From the NCBI RefSeq assembly GCF_003477605.1, contig NZ_QUDR01000005.1:62001-126000 (forward strand): 64,000 bases of DNA, given 5' to 3'. Made by a program: the position numbers and the translations under genes. Below, piece after piece: positions 25,509-35,250 of this stretch. Position 1 is the stretch's first letter. The number at the start of each line of letters is the position of its first letter. The notes beneath the pieces are model-generated. The model did not search any database. It was not told the origin of the DNA and saw only the letters and a program-made list of their open reading frames with translations. Source of the DNA: Clostridium sp. AF37-5 (GTDB lineage Bacteria > Bacillota > Clostridia > Lachnospirales > Lachnospiraceae).

Positions 25509-26231
25509 TTACAGTCGAACTAAAATCACGCTGATGTTATCTTTGCCACCGGCTTCGTTCGCCTGTTGAACCAATTTTTCCCCTGCCAGTTTCATATCTT
25601 CTTTATTTTCTTTTACAATCTTCTCTATCTGGCTGTCTTCAACCATATTTGTCAGTCCATCCGAGCACAGTAATAGTACATCCCCCGGCTCTACTTTCAC
25701 CTCAAAACAATCCGGTCTGACGGTATCATCCGTCCCCAGCGCTCTTGTAATAATATTCTTATTTGGATGGGTCCGCATCTCTTCCTTTTGGATTTCACCT
25801 GACTGAACCATCTCCTCCACAAGCGAATGATCCACAGTAATCTGCTCCAAATGTTCATGCAGACGATAAAAACGTGAGTCCCCAATATTTGCAATATAGG
25901 CAACATCATCTTCTACCATGGCACCAACCACCGTAGTTCCCATGCCGGCAAGGTCGAAATCTTCTTTCGCACACTGATAAACCTTCTGATTTGCCGCTTC
26001 AATCGCTTGTTCAAAAGCACTAACCGGAGTCCTTGCTGTTGAACTCTGTATCTGCTTAACCATCTCTGCAATGCATAATCTGGAAGCTAAATCTCCTGCC
26101 TTATGTCCCCCCATACCATCTGCAACAAGAAACAGATTCGGAAATCTGCCAATGGGATTCTCTTCACAGAAAACACTATCCTGATTGCTGTTTCTAAGAA
26201 GTCCCATATCTGTCATAGAAAATGTATCCAC
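25509..26231 (-). CDS. stp: PP2C-type Ser/Thr phosphatase (PrpC/Stp)
   Basis: 240 residues from a GTG at 26231, seven bases after AGGAGG; the open frame extends nine codons upstream without a better site. Metal-binding motifs are LRNSNQDSVF, LVADGMGGHKAGDLAS and SDGLTNMV, with DNISVILVRL at the end. It dephosphorylates targets of the adjacent PASTA kinase and begins 13 bases after rlmN. Confidence 0.95.
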   Translation of the reverse strand: MDTFSMTDMGLLRNSNQDSVFCEENPIGRFPNLFLVADGMGGHKAGDLASRLCIAEMVKQIQSSTARTPVSAFEQAIEAANQKVYQCAKEDFDLAGMGTTVVGAMVEDDVAYIANIGDSRFYRLHEHLEQITVDHSLVEEMVQSGEIQKEEMRTHPNKNIITRALGTDDTVRPDCFEVKVEPGDVLLLCSDGLTNMVEDSQIEKIVKENKEDMKLAGEKLVQQANEAGGKDNISVILVRL

Positions 26232-26244
26232 TGTCTGACCTCCT

Positions 26245-27282
26245 CTAGTTTCTACCATTCTTCGTCAGAAATTTCTTTCGTAACTGACCACAGGCAGCAT
26301 CAATATCGCTCCCCATCTCTCTTCTTATTGTAACAGTTTTTCTATATTTTTCAAGAATTGTTTTGAACTTCTCAATATCCTCCTTCGTTGAGCGGTAACA
26401 ATTTCTCTCTTTCACTTCATTTAACGGAATTAAATTAATGTGACAATTTAAACCGGATAACCTGCCCGCCAGTTCCTTTGCATGTTCTTCTTTATCGTTT
26501 ACACCGCGAATCATACTGTATTCGAACGTAATACGGCGCCCGGTTTTGTCAAAATAATATTTGCAAGCCTGTATGATTTCACCAATGGTATAACGATTGG
26601 CTATCGGCATCGTCTGACGCCTGATTTCATCATTTGGTGCATGCAGGCTGATTGCTAACGTAATCTGCAGTTTTTCATCCGCAAGCATTCTGATTTTATC
26701 CACCAAACCACACGTTGATACGGTAATATTACGCTGGCTGATTCCAATTCCTTTCTCACAAGAAACCAGTTTTATAAAACGTAGAAGTTCCTCATAATTA
26801 TCAAGGGGCTCGCCCATTCCCATCACAATGATATTCGATACTCTCTCTTTTGTATCTTTCTGAATTTGATAAATCTGTGAGAGCATTTCCCCGGCAGTCA
26901 GATTCCTCGTGAGTCCGGTAAGTGTAGACGCACAGAATGTACATCCCATCCGGCATCCCACCTGCGACGAAATGCACACGCTGTTGCCATGATGATACTT
27001 CATCCACACGCTTTCGATTACATGGTCATCTTCCAGTGCAAATAAATACTTTGCCGTATCTTCTTTTTTCGACACCTGTTTTTCCACCTGCCTTACACCG
27101 GATATGCAGTAATTCTCTTTTAATTTTTCCCGAAAAGCGGCACTCAGATTCGTCATTTCATCAAAATCATCTGCCTGTTTTTCATGCACCCACTGGAACA
27201 ATTGTTTTCCACGGAATGCTTTTTCTCCAAGAGAAATGGCAAGTGCTTCCATTTCCTCTAAATTCATGCTCCGAATATCCAT
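26245..27282 (-). CDS. rlmN: Dual-specificity rRNA/tRNA methyltransferase RlmN
   Basis: 345 residues. This radical-SAM enzyme makes m2A2503 in 23S rRNA and m2A37 in tRNA. The cluster motif is CRMGCTFC, SAM-binding GMGEPLDNYE, and the C-terminal methyl-carrying Cys sits in DIDAACGQL. The RBS is GAGAGG. It lies 14 bases after rsmB. Confidence 0.96.
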   Translation of the reverse strand: MDIRSMNLEEMEALAISLGEKAFRGKQLFQWVHEKQADDFDEMTNLSAAFREKLKENYCISGVRQVEKQVSKKEDTAKYLFALEDDHVIESVWMKYHHGNSVCISSQVGCRMGCTFCASTLTGLTRNLTAGEMLSQIYQIQKDTKERVSNIIVMGMGEPLDNYEELLRFIKLVSCEKGIGISQRNITVSTCGLVDKIRMLADEKLQITLAISLHAPNDEIRRQTMPIANRYTIGEIIQACKYYFDKTGRRITFEYSMIRGVNDKEEHAKELAGRLSGLNCHINLIPLNEVKERNCYRSTKEDIEKFKTILEKYRKTVTIRREMGSDIDAACGQLRKKFLTKNGRN

Positions 27283-27296
27283 CTGTTTCCTCTCTG

Positions 27297-28607
27297 TTAT
27301 CTATCCGTTTTCCGCAGTCTCGCCACGAAAAATCCATCACTTTGCTGAAGTCCCGGTATCATCGTAAGCATCCCTTCTGCCGTCATGCGGTTACATAATA
27401 TCGGTGGCAAAAAAGAATTTAATGACTCGAGTTTTAATCCTAAGTGTTCTACAAAATAGCGAACATTTTCTTCGTTTTCTGCCTGATTCACTGTGCATGT
27501 ACTGTAAATCAAAACACCTCCCGGTTTTACCATTTTCTCAGCATTTTCTACAATCTTTCGCTGAATTGGAACAAGTTCTTTGGCATATTGCAATGCATGG
27601 TATTTGATTTCCGGTTTGCGTCCGATAATTCCAATTCCGGAACATGGCACATCGCAGAGAACAACATCTGCCTGCGAAAAAAATGCTTCATCACTCTTTG
27701 TCGCATCCCACACTTTACAGGAGACATTTTGGAATTTTAGGCGTCCAAAATTTTCCTCAATTTTTTTAACCTTTGATACCGTTTTATCTCTGGCACTCAA
27801 AGATCCCTCACCCTTTAAGCATAAAAGTGCATGCATTGCTTTCCCGCCGGGTGCACTGCACACATCCACAACTTTATACCCCGGCCGGATTCCGGCACAC
27901 AAAACCGGGAGCATCGAGCTTTCATCCTGTACGAAAAACACCCCTTCTTCGTAACCCGGTATTTTTTTTATGTCTTCCACACCGGAAATAATCACCGTAT
28001 CATCCATATAATAGGCTTTTTTGACAGCGACACCGGCTTTCCTTAATTCCTCGCAAAACATTTTTTTCGTCCATTTAGACGTATCAATATGTAACGTAAT
28101 GTCCTTTGTATTCTCCAAAAAAGCCATGCCGATTTTTTTTGTTGTTTTTTTGCCGTACTGTTCACATAAATGGTCATATAAATCCCGTGGCAGAGATAAA
28201 CTTTCCCACGGTTTCAAAGAAATTGAATCCCCGTTTCTCAGTATTGTCCTAAGCACACCATTTACAAAAGCAGTATGTTTTTGTCCTTCTTTCTTTTTTA
28301 AAAGTTCCACTGCCTCGTGACAGCTCACTGCCTCCGGCACTTTCTCCATATAGCGGATTTCATAGAGTGCCATGCGAAGAACCGTGCGAACCGGTGCTGT
28401 CATTTTTAAGACCTGAATCTTTGCAAATTGATTCAGAATTGCATCTAGTTCAACACTGCGCTCAATTGTTCCGTAAGAAAGACGTTTCAAAAATCGTTTG
28501 TCTCTCGTCAAAAAATCATTCTGTTCCACAATCCGGTGGAAAACAGAGTCGCTGTGCTCCCCCTTTTCCATCGTTTGATAAACAACTTCATATGCCTGTA
28601 ATCTCAT
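27297..28607 (-). CDS. rsmB: 16S rRNA cytosine-967 C5 methyltransferase RsmB
   Basis: 436 residues. The N-terminal NusB-like domain (1-135) is followed by the methyltransferase with DVCSAPGGKAMH (SAM), DVPCSGIG (Pro-Cys motif) and YSTCTVNQAENE (catalytic Cys). Its start overlaps the preceding zinc peptidase stop (TGATG). Confidence 0.95.
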   Translation of the reverse strand: MRLQAYEVVYQTMEKGEHSDSVFHRIVEQNDFLTRDKRFLKRLSYGTIERSVELDAILNQFAKIQVLKMTAPVRTVLRMALYEIRYMEKVPEAVSCHEAVELLKKKEGQKHTAFVNGVLRTILRNGDSISLKPWESLSLPRDLYDHLCEQYGKKTTKKIGMAFLENTKDITLHIDTSKWTKKMFCEELRKAGVAVKKAYYMDDTVIISGVEDIKKIPGYEEGVFFVQDESSMLPVLCAGIRPGYKVVDVCSAPGGKAMHALLCLKGEGSLSARDKTVSKVKKIEENFGRLKFQNVSCKVWDATKSDEAFFSQADVVLCDVPCSGIGIIGRKPEIKYHALQYAKELVPIQRKIVENAEKMVKPGGVLIYSTCTVNQAENEENVRYFVEHLGLKLESLNSFLPPILCNRMTAEGMLTMIPGLQQSDGFFVARLRKTDR

Positions 28608-29329
28608 CAGTCACGATTGTTCCTTCCAAATAATAAAATCAGTCTTAACAACTGTAAAATTGCAGCAGCCGCAGAAGCCACATAGGTCAGTGCCGCCGCA
28701 CGCAGAACCTTTTTTGCGCCATCGGTTTCCATTGTTCCAAGAATTCCCGTATCCTGTAAAATCACAAGTGCACGTCTCGATGCATTAAACTCAACCGGAA
28801 GGGTCACAACCTGAAACAATACTGCTGCACTAAAAAAAACAATTCCTGCCGTAATTAACACCGGCATACTAAACAAAATGCCGGCAAGAATGAAAAACCA
28901 CGAAACTCCGGAACCAAAATTTGCAACCGGAACTAATACGGTACGAATGGATAATGGTACATACGAATTGGCATGCTGTATCACATGTCCGCACTCATGT
29001 GCCGCCACCGCAATTGCCGCTACTGAATTGCTGCCATACACAGAATCCGAAAGCCCGATCTGCTTCGTTCTCGGATTATAATGGTCCGTCAGATTTCCAC
29101 TAATATGGCATACCGTCACATCGTTAATTCCCGCATAGGATAAAATGCGCTGTGCTACCTGAGCCCCTGTAAGACCGGACGCACTTCTTACCACACTGTA
29201 CCTTGCAAAATTTCTCCGAACCATCGCAGAAGCAATCAATGATAAAACAACGCCAATTAAAATCAATACATATGTTGGGTCCCAGAACATATAAAAGGGA
29301 CTTCCATATCCATATCCGTAACCTAGCAT
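28607..29329 (-). CDS. Membrane neutral zinc metallopeptidase, YugP family
   Basis: 240 residues from the ATG at 29329 with AGGGTG upstream. TM segments lie at about 18-38 and in a pair near 125-170, with a final hydrophobic stretch. The zinc motif is AAHECGHVIQHA near 110. YugP-type peptidases (DUF zinc metallopeptidase 2) are conserved in this cluster between fmt and rsmB in Firmicutes; the substrate is not known. The start overlaps the fmt stop by seven bases. A Tyr/Gly-rich N-terminus (GYGYGYGS) is unusual but common in the family. Confidence 0.92.
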   Translation of the reverse strand: MLGYGYGYGSPFYMFWDPTYVLILIGVVLSLIASAMVRRNFARYSVVRSASGLTGAQVAQRILSYAGINDVTVCHISGNLTDHYNPRTKQIGLSDSVYGSNSVAAIAVAAHECGHVIQHANSYVPLSIRTVLVPVANFGSGVSWFFILAGILFSMPVLITAGIVFFSAAVLFQVVTLPVEFNASRRALVILQDTGILGTMETDGAKKVLRAAALTYVASAAAAILQLLRLILLFGRNNRD

Positions 29330-30255
29330 AAACAATCACCCTTTTCTATTTTTACACCGCGCAAGAAACTTCCGGCATCCATTCGTTTCTTTCCTTCTAA
29401 CTGCACTTCTAAAAGTTCCAGACAGCCGTCACCGGTCTGAACGATGAAACTATTTTTTAATACATCCACAACAGTACCCGGTTTTTCTCCCGTATTTTCA
29501 GCAAGCACGTTCGCACGCCAGAGTTTTAATGTTTTTCCCCGGAATGTGGTATACGCACTCGGCCATGAATTCATTCCACGAATATATCGTTCCACTTTCG
29601 CAGCATCCCAATTCATGTCAATTTTACCCATATCTTTTTTGAGCATTTTCGCATAGCAGCTTAAACTGTCATCCTGCTTTTGTGGTACAATCTCACCTTT
29701 TTCCACTTTCTCCAAAGTTTCTAACAAAAGGTCTTTTCCCATTTCCGAAAGCCTATCATGAATCGTTTCTGCTGTATCCTCTTTTTCAATCACCGTTTCT
29801 GCTTTTAACAGCATATCACCGGTATCAAGTCCTTCTGCCATCTGCATCGTCGTTACACCGGTTTTTTCATCCCCTTCAAGGATTGCCCACTGCATCGGTG
29901 CCGCACCGCGCCAGCGCGGAAGTAACGACGCATGAACGTTAATACAGCCGAACTTTGGATAATCTAAAATCTCTTTGGATAAAATCTGTCCAAAAGCAAC
30001 AACTACAATCACATCACATGGAATCTTTCGAAGCTGTTCCACAAATTCTGCATCTTTTACACGTGCCGGTGTATAGACCGGAATGTCATTTTCAACTGCC
30101 ACTTCTTTCACCGGAGTAAAAACCAGTTTTCCGCTGCGTCCTCTCGCCTTATCCGGCTGTGTCACAACTGCTGTAACCGTATGCTCTTTTGAGGCAATCA
30201 GACCTTCTAATACAGGAACGGAAAAATCCGGTGTACCCATAAAAATTACATTCAT
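29323..30255 (-). CDS. fmt: Methionyl-tRNA formyltransferase
   Basis: 310 residues from the ATG at 30255 (AGGAGACAGCAC upstream). It formylates initiator Met-tRNA using 10-formyl-THF. Motifs are IFMGTPDFSVPVLEGL, CINVHASLLPRWRGAAP and TGVTTMQMAEGLDTGD. Follows def by ten bases. Confidence 0.96.
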   Translation of the reverse strand: MNVIFMGTPDFSVPVLEGLIASKEHTVTAVVTQPDKARGRSGKLVFTPVKEVAVENDIPVYTPARVKDAEFVEQLRKIPCDVIVVVAFGQILSKEILDYPKFGCINVHASLLPRWRGAAPMQWAILEGDEKTGVTTMQMAEGLDTGDMLLKAETVIEKEDTAETIHDRLSEMGKDLLLETLEKVEKGEIVPQKQDDSLSCYAKMLKKDMGKIDMNWDAAKVERYIRGMNSWPSAYTTFRGKTLKLWRANVLAENTGEKPGTVVDVLKNSFIVQTGDGCLELLEVQLEGKKRMDAGSFLRGVKIEKGDCLC

Positions 30256-30265
30256 GTGCTGTCTC

Positions 30266-30757
30266 CTATTCTCCAAATTCTTTTTCAAATTCCTCAATGG
30301 TATACAATCTCCCTTCCACTTTATTTACATACAAACCGCCATCTAAATGCTCGATTTCATGTACCAAAGCGCGGGCAAGCAATTCTTCTCCCTCAATCTC
30401 AAAAGGCTCCATCTCTTCATTGTATGCCTTTACGACAACATGATTCGGTCTTGTTACTATACCAACTTTGTCCGGTACGCTTAAACAGCCTTCACTGCCT
30501 CTCTGCTCACCATCGGCCGAAATAATTTCCGGATTAATCAAAACAATCGGATTACTTCTGTCTTCCGTAATATCAATTACGGCAATCCGTTTCAAAATAC
30601 CGACCTGAGGTGCTGCTAAACCAACACCATCTGCGTCATACATCGTATCAAACATATCCGCAATTAACTCTTTATTTTTTTCTGTCATCTCTTTTACTAC
30701 TTTACATTTTTTGGTGAGAATATCATCACCAATCATACGAATGTTACGAATTGCCAT
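30266..30757 (-). CDS. def: Peptide deformylase
   Basis: 163 residues. It removes the formyl group from nascent proteins, acting after Fmt. The three motifs are GVGLAAPQVGI, EGCLSVPD (metal Cys) and HEIEHLDG (metal His-Glu-His). The RBS is GTAGG. Confidence 0.96.
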   Translation of the reverse strand: MAIRNIRMIGDDILTKKCKVVKEMTEKNKELIADMFDTMYDADGVGLAAPQVGILKRIAVIDITEDRSNPIVLINPEIISADGEQRGSEGCLSVPDKVGIVTRPNHVVVKAYNEEMEPFEIEGEELLARALVHEIEHLDGGLYVNKVEGRLYTIEEFEKEFGE

Positions 30758-30788
30758 TTTTTCCTACCTGCCTTTTCTTTTCTTAGAT

Positions 30789-33032
30789 TTAGTAACCATT
30801 TACCGGGTCTCTGTCATACTGCACACTGCATGTTTTTTGATTTACGACACGGCGGTTTGCTTCTTCTGCAATTTCTCTGACACAAGCCATTGCTTCTTCG
30901 TCCATGCTCTTTACATATAGAACATACCGGTACCTGTCTTTGGCACGGCTTAACCCGGCTTTTGACGGACCAATAAGCGTAACTGCATCACCGCACACAG
31001 AATGTATGTTTTCTGCCAGTTTTTCGCTCAATGTTTTCGCTTCGTTCTCTTCTTCCGATAGAATGAGAATCGCCGCCATCTGCGAATATGGCGGATACTT
31101 CATAAGCCGCCTGAATGCCAGTTCATTTTCGTAAAAATATTCGGCATCCTGCCCGGCAACCGCCTGAATTGAGTATTCCTCCGGATTATAAGTCTGAATC
31201 ACAACTTCCCCGGCTTTTTCTGCCCTCCCGGCGCGGCCGCTTGCCTGCATAAGCAGTTCAAATGTGCGCTCACTGCTTCGGTAATCCCCCGCATATAAAC
31301 TCATGTCAGCCGCTAATGCTGCCACGAGCGTAACATTAGGGAAATCATGCCCCTTTACAATCATCTGGGTGCCAATTAAAATATCTGCCTCGCCATTACG
31401 AAAGGGTGTCAGGACACTTTCATGTCCGTGTTTTCCCGTTGTTGTATCTCCATCCATCCGAAGAACTCTTGCCGTGGGAAATCGCTTATTCAGCATTTCC
31501 TCGACTTTCTGCGTGCCAAGCCCAAATGCTGCAATATATGGCGAACCGCACGATGGGCATGTCTTTGGCATAGCGATTGCATGTCCACAATAATGACAGA
31601 CCAATGTATCTACATCACCGACATGATTTTTGTGTGCCGTCATAGAAACTTCACAATGACTACATTTTAACACAAAACCACAACTGCGACAAGAAACAAA
31701 GCCTGCATATCCACGCCGGTTTAAAAATAGTATGGTCTGCTCCCCTCGTTTTAACCGTTCCTCGATTTTCTCCTGCAGCACACGGCTGAAAATTGAGCGG
31801 TTTCCTTCTTCTAATTCTTTCCTTAAATCCGCCACATAAACCTTTGGCATACTGACATGGTTTACTCGGTGCGGTAACGTAAGAAGTGTATACTCTCCCG
31901 TTTTCGCCTTCTCATAGCTCTCAACTGACGGTGTCGCGGAGCCTAATACAACACTTGCCCCGCTCTGCCTTGCTCTCTCAATCGCCACATCTCTTGCATG
32001 ATATTTGGGCGGCTTTTCACTTTTATAACTCATCTCATGTTCTTCATCAATGAGAATAAGTCCCAGATTTGAAAATGGAATAAACAAAGCGGAGCGTGGT
32101 CCGACAACGATATCCACTTCTCCTTGTTTTGCCCTCTCATACTGGTCGTATTTTTCTCCTTCTGACATTCTGGAATTTAATACCGTTACCCGATCTCCAA
32201 ACCGCTTTTGAAAACGAACTACCGTCTGGTAAGTAAGTGCAATTTCAGGAATCAGCATAATAACTTGTTTGTTCTCCTGTAAAACTGCCTGTATCATTTC
32301 CATATAGACTTCCGTTTTTCCACTGCCGGTAACACCATATAGTAGATACGTCGTCCGCCTTCCCTGCCGGTAGTCTCCGGTAAATGCATCCACTGCCGTC
32401 TGCTGTTCTTCATTCAACATCTTTTTTTCGAAAGATGCCTTTCCATCAAAGACCGGATTCCTATATTTCTTTTGGTTTGTAACAGTAATCCATCCCGCCT
32501 TCGCCATGCTGTCAATCACGGGTTTCGTAATCTTATATTTTTTTGCCGCCAGCTTGCTTGTCATCTGTCCACCTTCTGCAAACATTCCCTGCAGGAGGCG
32601 CGCTTTTGCTTTATAATGCTTTAACAGACAGCGGTTTAATTCCTTCTTCATTTCATCTTCGGGCAAAGCAAAATTAAGCCAGTGTTCTTCCACTGACTTA
32701 ATCTGCCTCCGAATCGGAAGCACCGTTTTTAATGCTTCATTCATTGTTGTTCCATATCTTTGTCGAATCCATGCTGCCAACTGAATCAACTTAGATTCTA
32801 CCGGAAGTTCCTTTTTCTCAATCTCAGAAATTTCCTTCATCCGTTCAATCGGCCATGCCGCCTGATCCGTTATATTCATTACATAACCGCGAATCAGACG
32901 ATTTCCCCTTCCAAAGGGGATTTTGACACAGCACCCGGCAAACACTTCACCTTCCCATTGTTTCGGAATTATATACTGAAATGTCCGGTCGAGTGCTTCC
33001 ACCGACAAATCTACGATAATATCTGCAAACAA
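30789..33032 (-). CDS. priA: Primosomal replication-restart helicase PriA
   Basis: 747 residues. It reloads the replisome at stalled forks. The N-terminal DNA-binding domain precedes the SF2 helicase with GVTGSGKTEVYMEM (Walker A) and ILIDEEHE (DEEH box); a zinc module has CRSCGFVLKCSHC, CHYCGH and CPSCGS. The start is a TTG at 33032, seven bases after GGAG. It lies four bases after murF. Confidence 0.95.
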   Translation of the reverse strand: MFADIIVDLSVEALDRTFQYIIPKQWEGEVFAGCCVKIPFGRGNRLIRGYVMNITDQAAWPIERMKEISEIEKKELPVESKLIQLAAWIRQRYGTTMNEALKTVLPIRRQIKSVEEHWLNFALPEDEMKKELNRCLLKHYKAKARLLQGMFAEGGQMTSKLAAKKYKITKPVIDSMAKAGWITVTNQKKYRNPVFDGKASFEKKMLNEEQQTAVDAFTGDYRQGRRTTYLLYGVTGSGKTEVYMEMIQAVLQENKQVIMLIPEIALTYQTVVRFQKRFGDRVTVLNSRMSEGEKYDQYERAKQGEVDIVVGPRSALFIPFSNLGLILIDEEHEMSYKSEKPPKYHARDVAIERARQSGASVVLGSATPSVESYEKAKTGEYTLLTLPHRVNHVSMPKVYVADLRKELEEGNRSIFSRVLQEKIEERLKRGEQTILFLNRRGYAGFVSCRSCGFVLKCSHCEVSMTAHKNHVGDVDTLVCHYCGHAIAMPKTCPSCGSPYIAAFGLGTQKVEEMLNKRFPTARVLRMDGDTTTGKHGHESVLTPFRNGEADILIGTQMIVKGHDFPNVTLVAALAADMSLYAGDYRSSERTFELLMQASGRAGRAEKAGEVVIQTYNPEEYSIQAVAGQDAEYFYENELAFRRLMKYPPYSQMAAILILSEEENEAKTLSEKLAENIHSVCGDAVTLIGPSKAGLSRAKDRYRYVLYVKSMDEEAMACVREIAEEANRRVVNQKTCSVQYDRDPVNGY

Positions 33033-33036
33033 CCTG

Positions 33037-34440
33037 TCACTCCTTTATCAGTCGTTTCACAACTTCATCCATTTTCATTCCACGGGAACCTTTTACCAGT
33101 ACCCAGTCTTCTTTTTGAAGTTTTGTTTCCAATTCATTCATTACTTCATCTTTAGACTCTGCAGAAAAAACCGGGATATCGCTATGTGCCTTTACATAAT
33201 CACTGATGTGAGCCGCTTCTTTTCCAACCGTAAAGAGGTAGTCAAGCCTGCGTCCCTTATTTTGTTCCTCTATGATAAACTGTCCGATTCCCTCGTGAAG
33301 TTTTCCGGAATCTTTTCCCAGTTCCAGTACATCCGCAAGAACGGCAATTCGTCTGCCATTTCCCGGATAATCAAACAGCGCATGAAGATTACTCGTAATC
33401 GAATCCGGGCTTGCATTGTAAGTATCATCAACAACGTGAATCCCATTTATATCATGCACAACACCACGCATCGCAATCGGCTTGTAATTTTTCAAAGCCT
33501 TAATGGCATCCTTTACCGGCACGCCATACTTGCGGCCAATTGCTATCGCAATCACGGCATTATTTACATTATGGGTTCCCATCACAGACAGCAAAACTTT
33601 TTCTTTTCCCTCGCTGTCATGATACACAAAACTCTGTCCGTCCTCATTTGCACTCATTTCATCCGCAAAATACTCACAGCCGGACTCTGTTCCATAGTAA
33701 GAAACCTTATAGTTCCCTTTGCAGCGGGTGGACGGAACCTGTGTCTCAACTAATTGTCTCACATCTCCGTTGCCGCTGGCAAACAGCGTACCGCCATCCG
33801 GAAGATAACTAACAATCTTTCCTTTTTCTTTGCAGATGTTTTCTCTTGAACCCAAATTCCCAATATGAGAAACACCAATATTTGTCAAAACCGCACATTC
33901 CGGTTTTACCATCTCGACTAACCGATCCATTTCACCCGGCATACTGATTCCCATTTCAATCACGGCAAGTTCTGTATCTTCATCCAGTTCAAACATCATC
34001 AGTGCCACACCAATCTGGCTGTTTAAATTCTTGTAAGTTTTAACCGTGCGGTACTTCGTTTCCAGTACGGCAGCAATCATTTCCTTCGTCGTTGTCTTTC
34101 CAACGCTTCCGGTAATACCAATGATTCTTACCGGAAGTTTACTGCGGTACCAGGCAGCAAATTTCTGCATTGCCAAAAGTGTATTGGAAACGTATATTCC
34201 GGCACCCTTCTTTTCCTTCTCTCTGTCATCCGAAAAAAATACACAAGAAGCCCCTGCCTCCAACACATCCGGAATAAAACGGTGCGCATCCACACGCTCT
34301 CCTATAATTGGCACAAATAAGGTTCCAGTCTTTACTTCTCTTGAATCGGTTGAAACATTTGTCACGGCAGCATTTTCATCGCCCCAAACAAGTTTACCAC
34401 CGACTGCTTTCACAATATCCTTTATCTGAACCTGTCTCAT
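33037..34440 (-). CDS. murF: UDP-MurNAc-tripeptide--D-Ala-D-Ala ligase
   Basis: 467 residues from the ATG at 34440 (GGGGTG site). It completes the cytoplasmic peptidoglycan pentapeptide. Motifs are GITGSVGKTTTKEMI (ATP), MGISMPGEMDRL and the ligase HVVDDTYNASPDS. It follows dapB, linking meso-diaminopimelate synthesis to its use in the wall. Confidence 0.95.
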   Translation of the reverse strand: MRQVQIKDIVKAVGGKLVWGDENAAVTNVSTDSREVKTGTLFVPIIGERVDAHRFIPDVLEAGASCVFFSDDREKEKKGAGIYVSNTLLAMQKFAAWYRSKLPVRIIGITGSVGKTTTKEMIAAVLETKYRTVKTYKNLNSQIGVALMMFELDEDTELAVIEMGISMPGEMDRLVEMVKPECAVLTNIGVSHIGNLGSRENICKEKGKIVSYLPDGGTLFASGNGDVRQLVETQVPSTRCKGNYKVSYYGTESGCEYFADEMSANEDGQSFVYHDSEGKEKVLLSVMGTHNVNNAVIAIAIGRKYGVPVKDAIKALKNYKPIAMRGVVHDINGIHVVDDTYNASPDSITSNLHALFDYPGNGRRIAVLADVLELGKDSGKLHEGIGQFIIEEQNKGRRLDYLFTVGKEAAHISDYVKAHSDIPVFSAESKDEVMNELETKLQKEDWVLVKGSRGMKMDEVVKRLIKE

Positions 34441-34453
34441 CTTGTCACCCCTA

Positions 34454-35215
34454 TCAGTTTGCCGCAATGACATCTGCCATCTCGTAACGGCCCACTGTCT
34501 TTCCTTTTAAGAATTTTGCCGCTGCCACAGCGCCTTTTCCAAATACAGCTTTACTGTAGGCAGTATGGGAAAATGTAATCACTTCATCTTTACCGGCAAA
34601 AATCACATCGTGGTCGCCGACAATCGTACCACCACGCACTGCGGAAATGCCAAGTTCTTTTTTATCACGTTTCTGTCTTCTCTGCGAGCGGTCATAAACA
34701 TACTCGTATGGATTTCCCATTGCCTCATTAATGGAATCCGCTAATGCAAGTGCCGTACCGGATGGAGCATCCAGTTTCTGGTTGTGATGTTTTTCTACGA
34801 TTTCCACATCAAATCCTTCTGTAGCAAATACTTTTGCCGCATCCTGCACCAGCTTCAAAAGTGTGTTGATACCAAGTGACATATTCGCAGATTTCAAAAC
34901 GGCTGTCTGTGTTGCTGCTTCTTCAATTTTAGCAAGCTGCTCATCGTCATATCCGGTTGTGCAAAGTACTACCGGCACTTTTTTCTCTTTGCTGAATGTA
35001 AGAATATCATCCAAAATTTTTGGTGTCGAGAAATCAATCAAAGCATCTGCCTCTACATCACAGTCTGCTAATTTCTGAAAAACAGGATAACAATGTTCTT
35101 TCGTATCCACCATATCAATTCCTGCTACAATTTCTGCCTCAGCATCTTCATTTACAATTCCGGTAATCATGCGCCCCATTGCACCATTACATCCGCACAT
35201 AATAATTCGAGTCAT
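34454..35215 (-). CDS. dapB: 4-Hydroxy-tetrahydrodipicolinate reductase
   Basis: 253 residues. Second step of the DAP/lysine branch. The nucleotide-binding MCGCNGAMGRM and catalytic EKHHNQKLDAPSGTAL motifs are intact. It starts 35 bases after dapA, under the lysine riboswitch. Confidence 0.96.
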   Translation of the reverse strand: MTRIIMCGCNGAMGRMITGIVNEDAEAEIVAGIDMVDTKEHCYPVFQKLADCDVEADALIDFSTPKILDDILTFSKEKKVPVVLCTTGYDDEQLAKIEEAATQTAVLKSANMSLGINTLLKLVQDAAKVFATEGFDVEIVEKHHNQKLDAPSGTALALADSINEAMGNPYEYVYDRSQRRQKRDKKELGISAVRGGTIVGDHDVIFAGKDEVITFSHTAYSKAVFGKGAVAAAKFLKGKTVGRYEMADVIAAN

Positions 35216-35250
35216 CGTCTTCCTCCTAATTCTTTTTCAATCGTAACTAA

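Noticed and set aside
33115..33753. 212-codon plus-strand frame
   Set aside because: Antisense to murF, no RBS and no recognisable domain.
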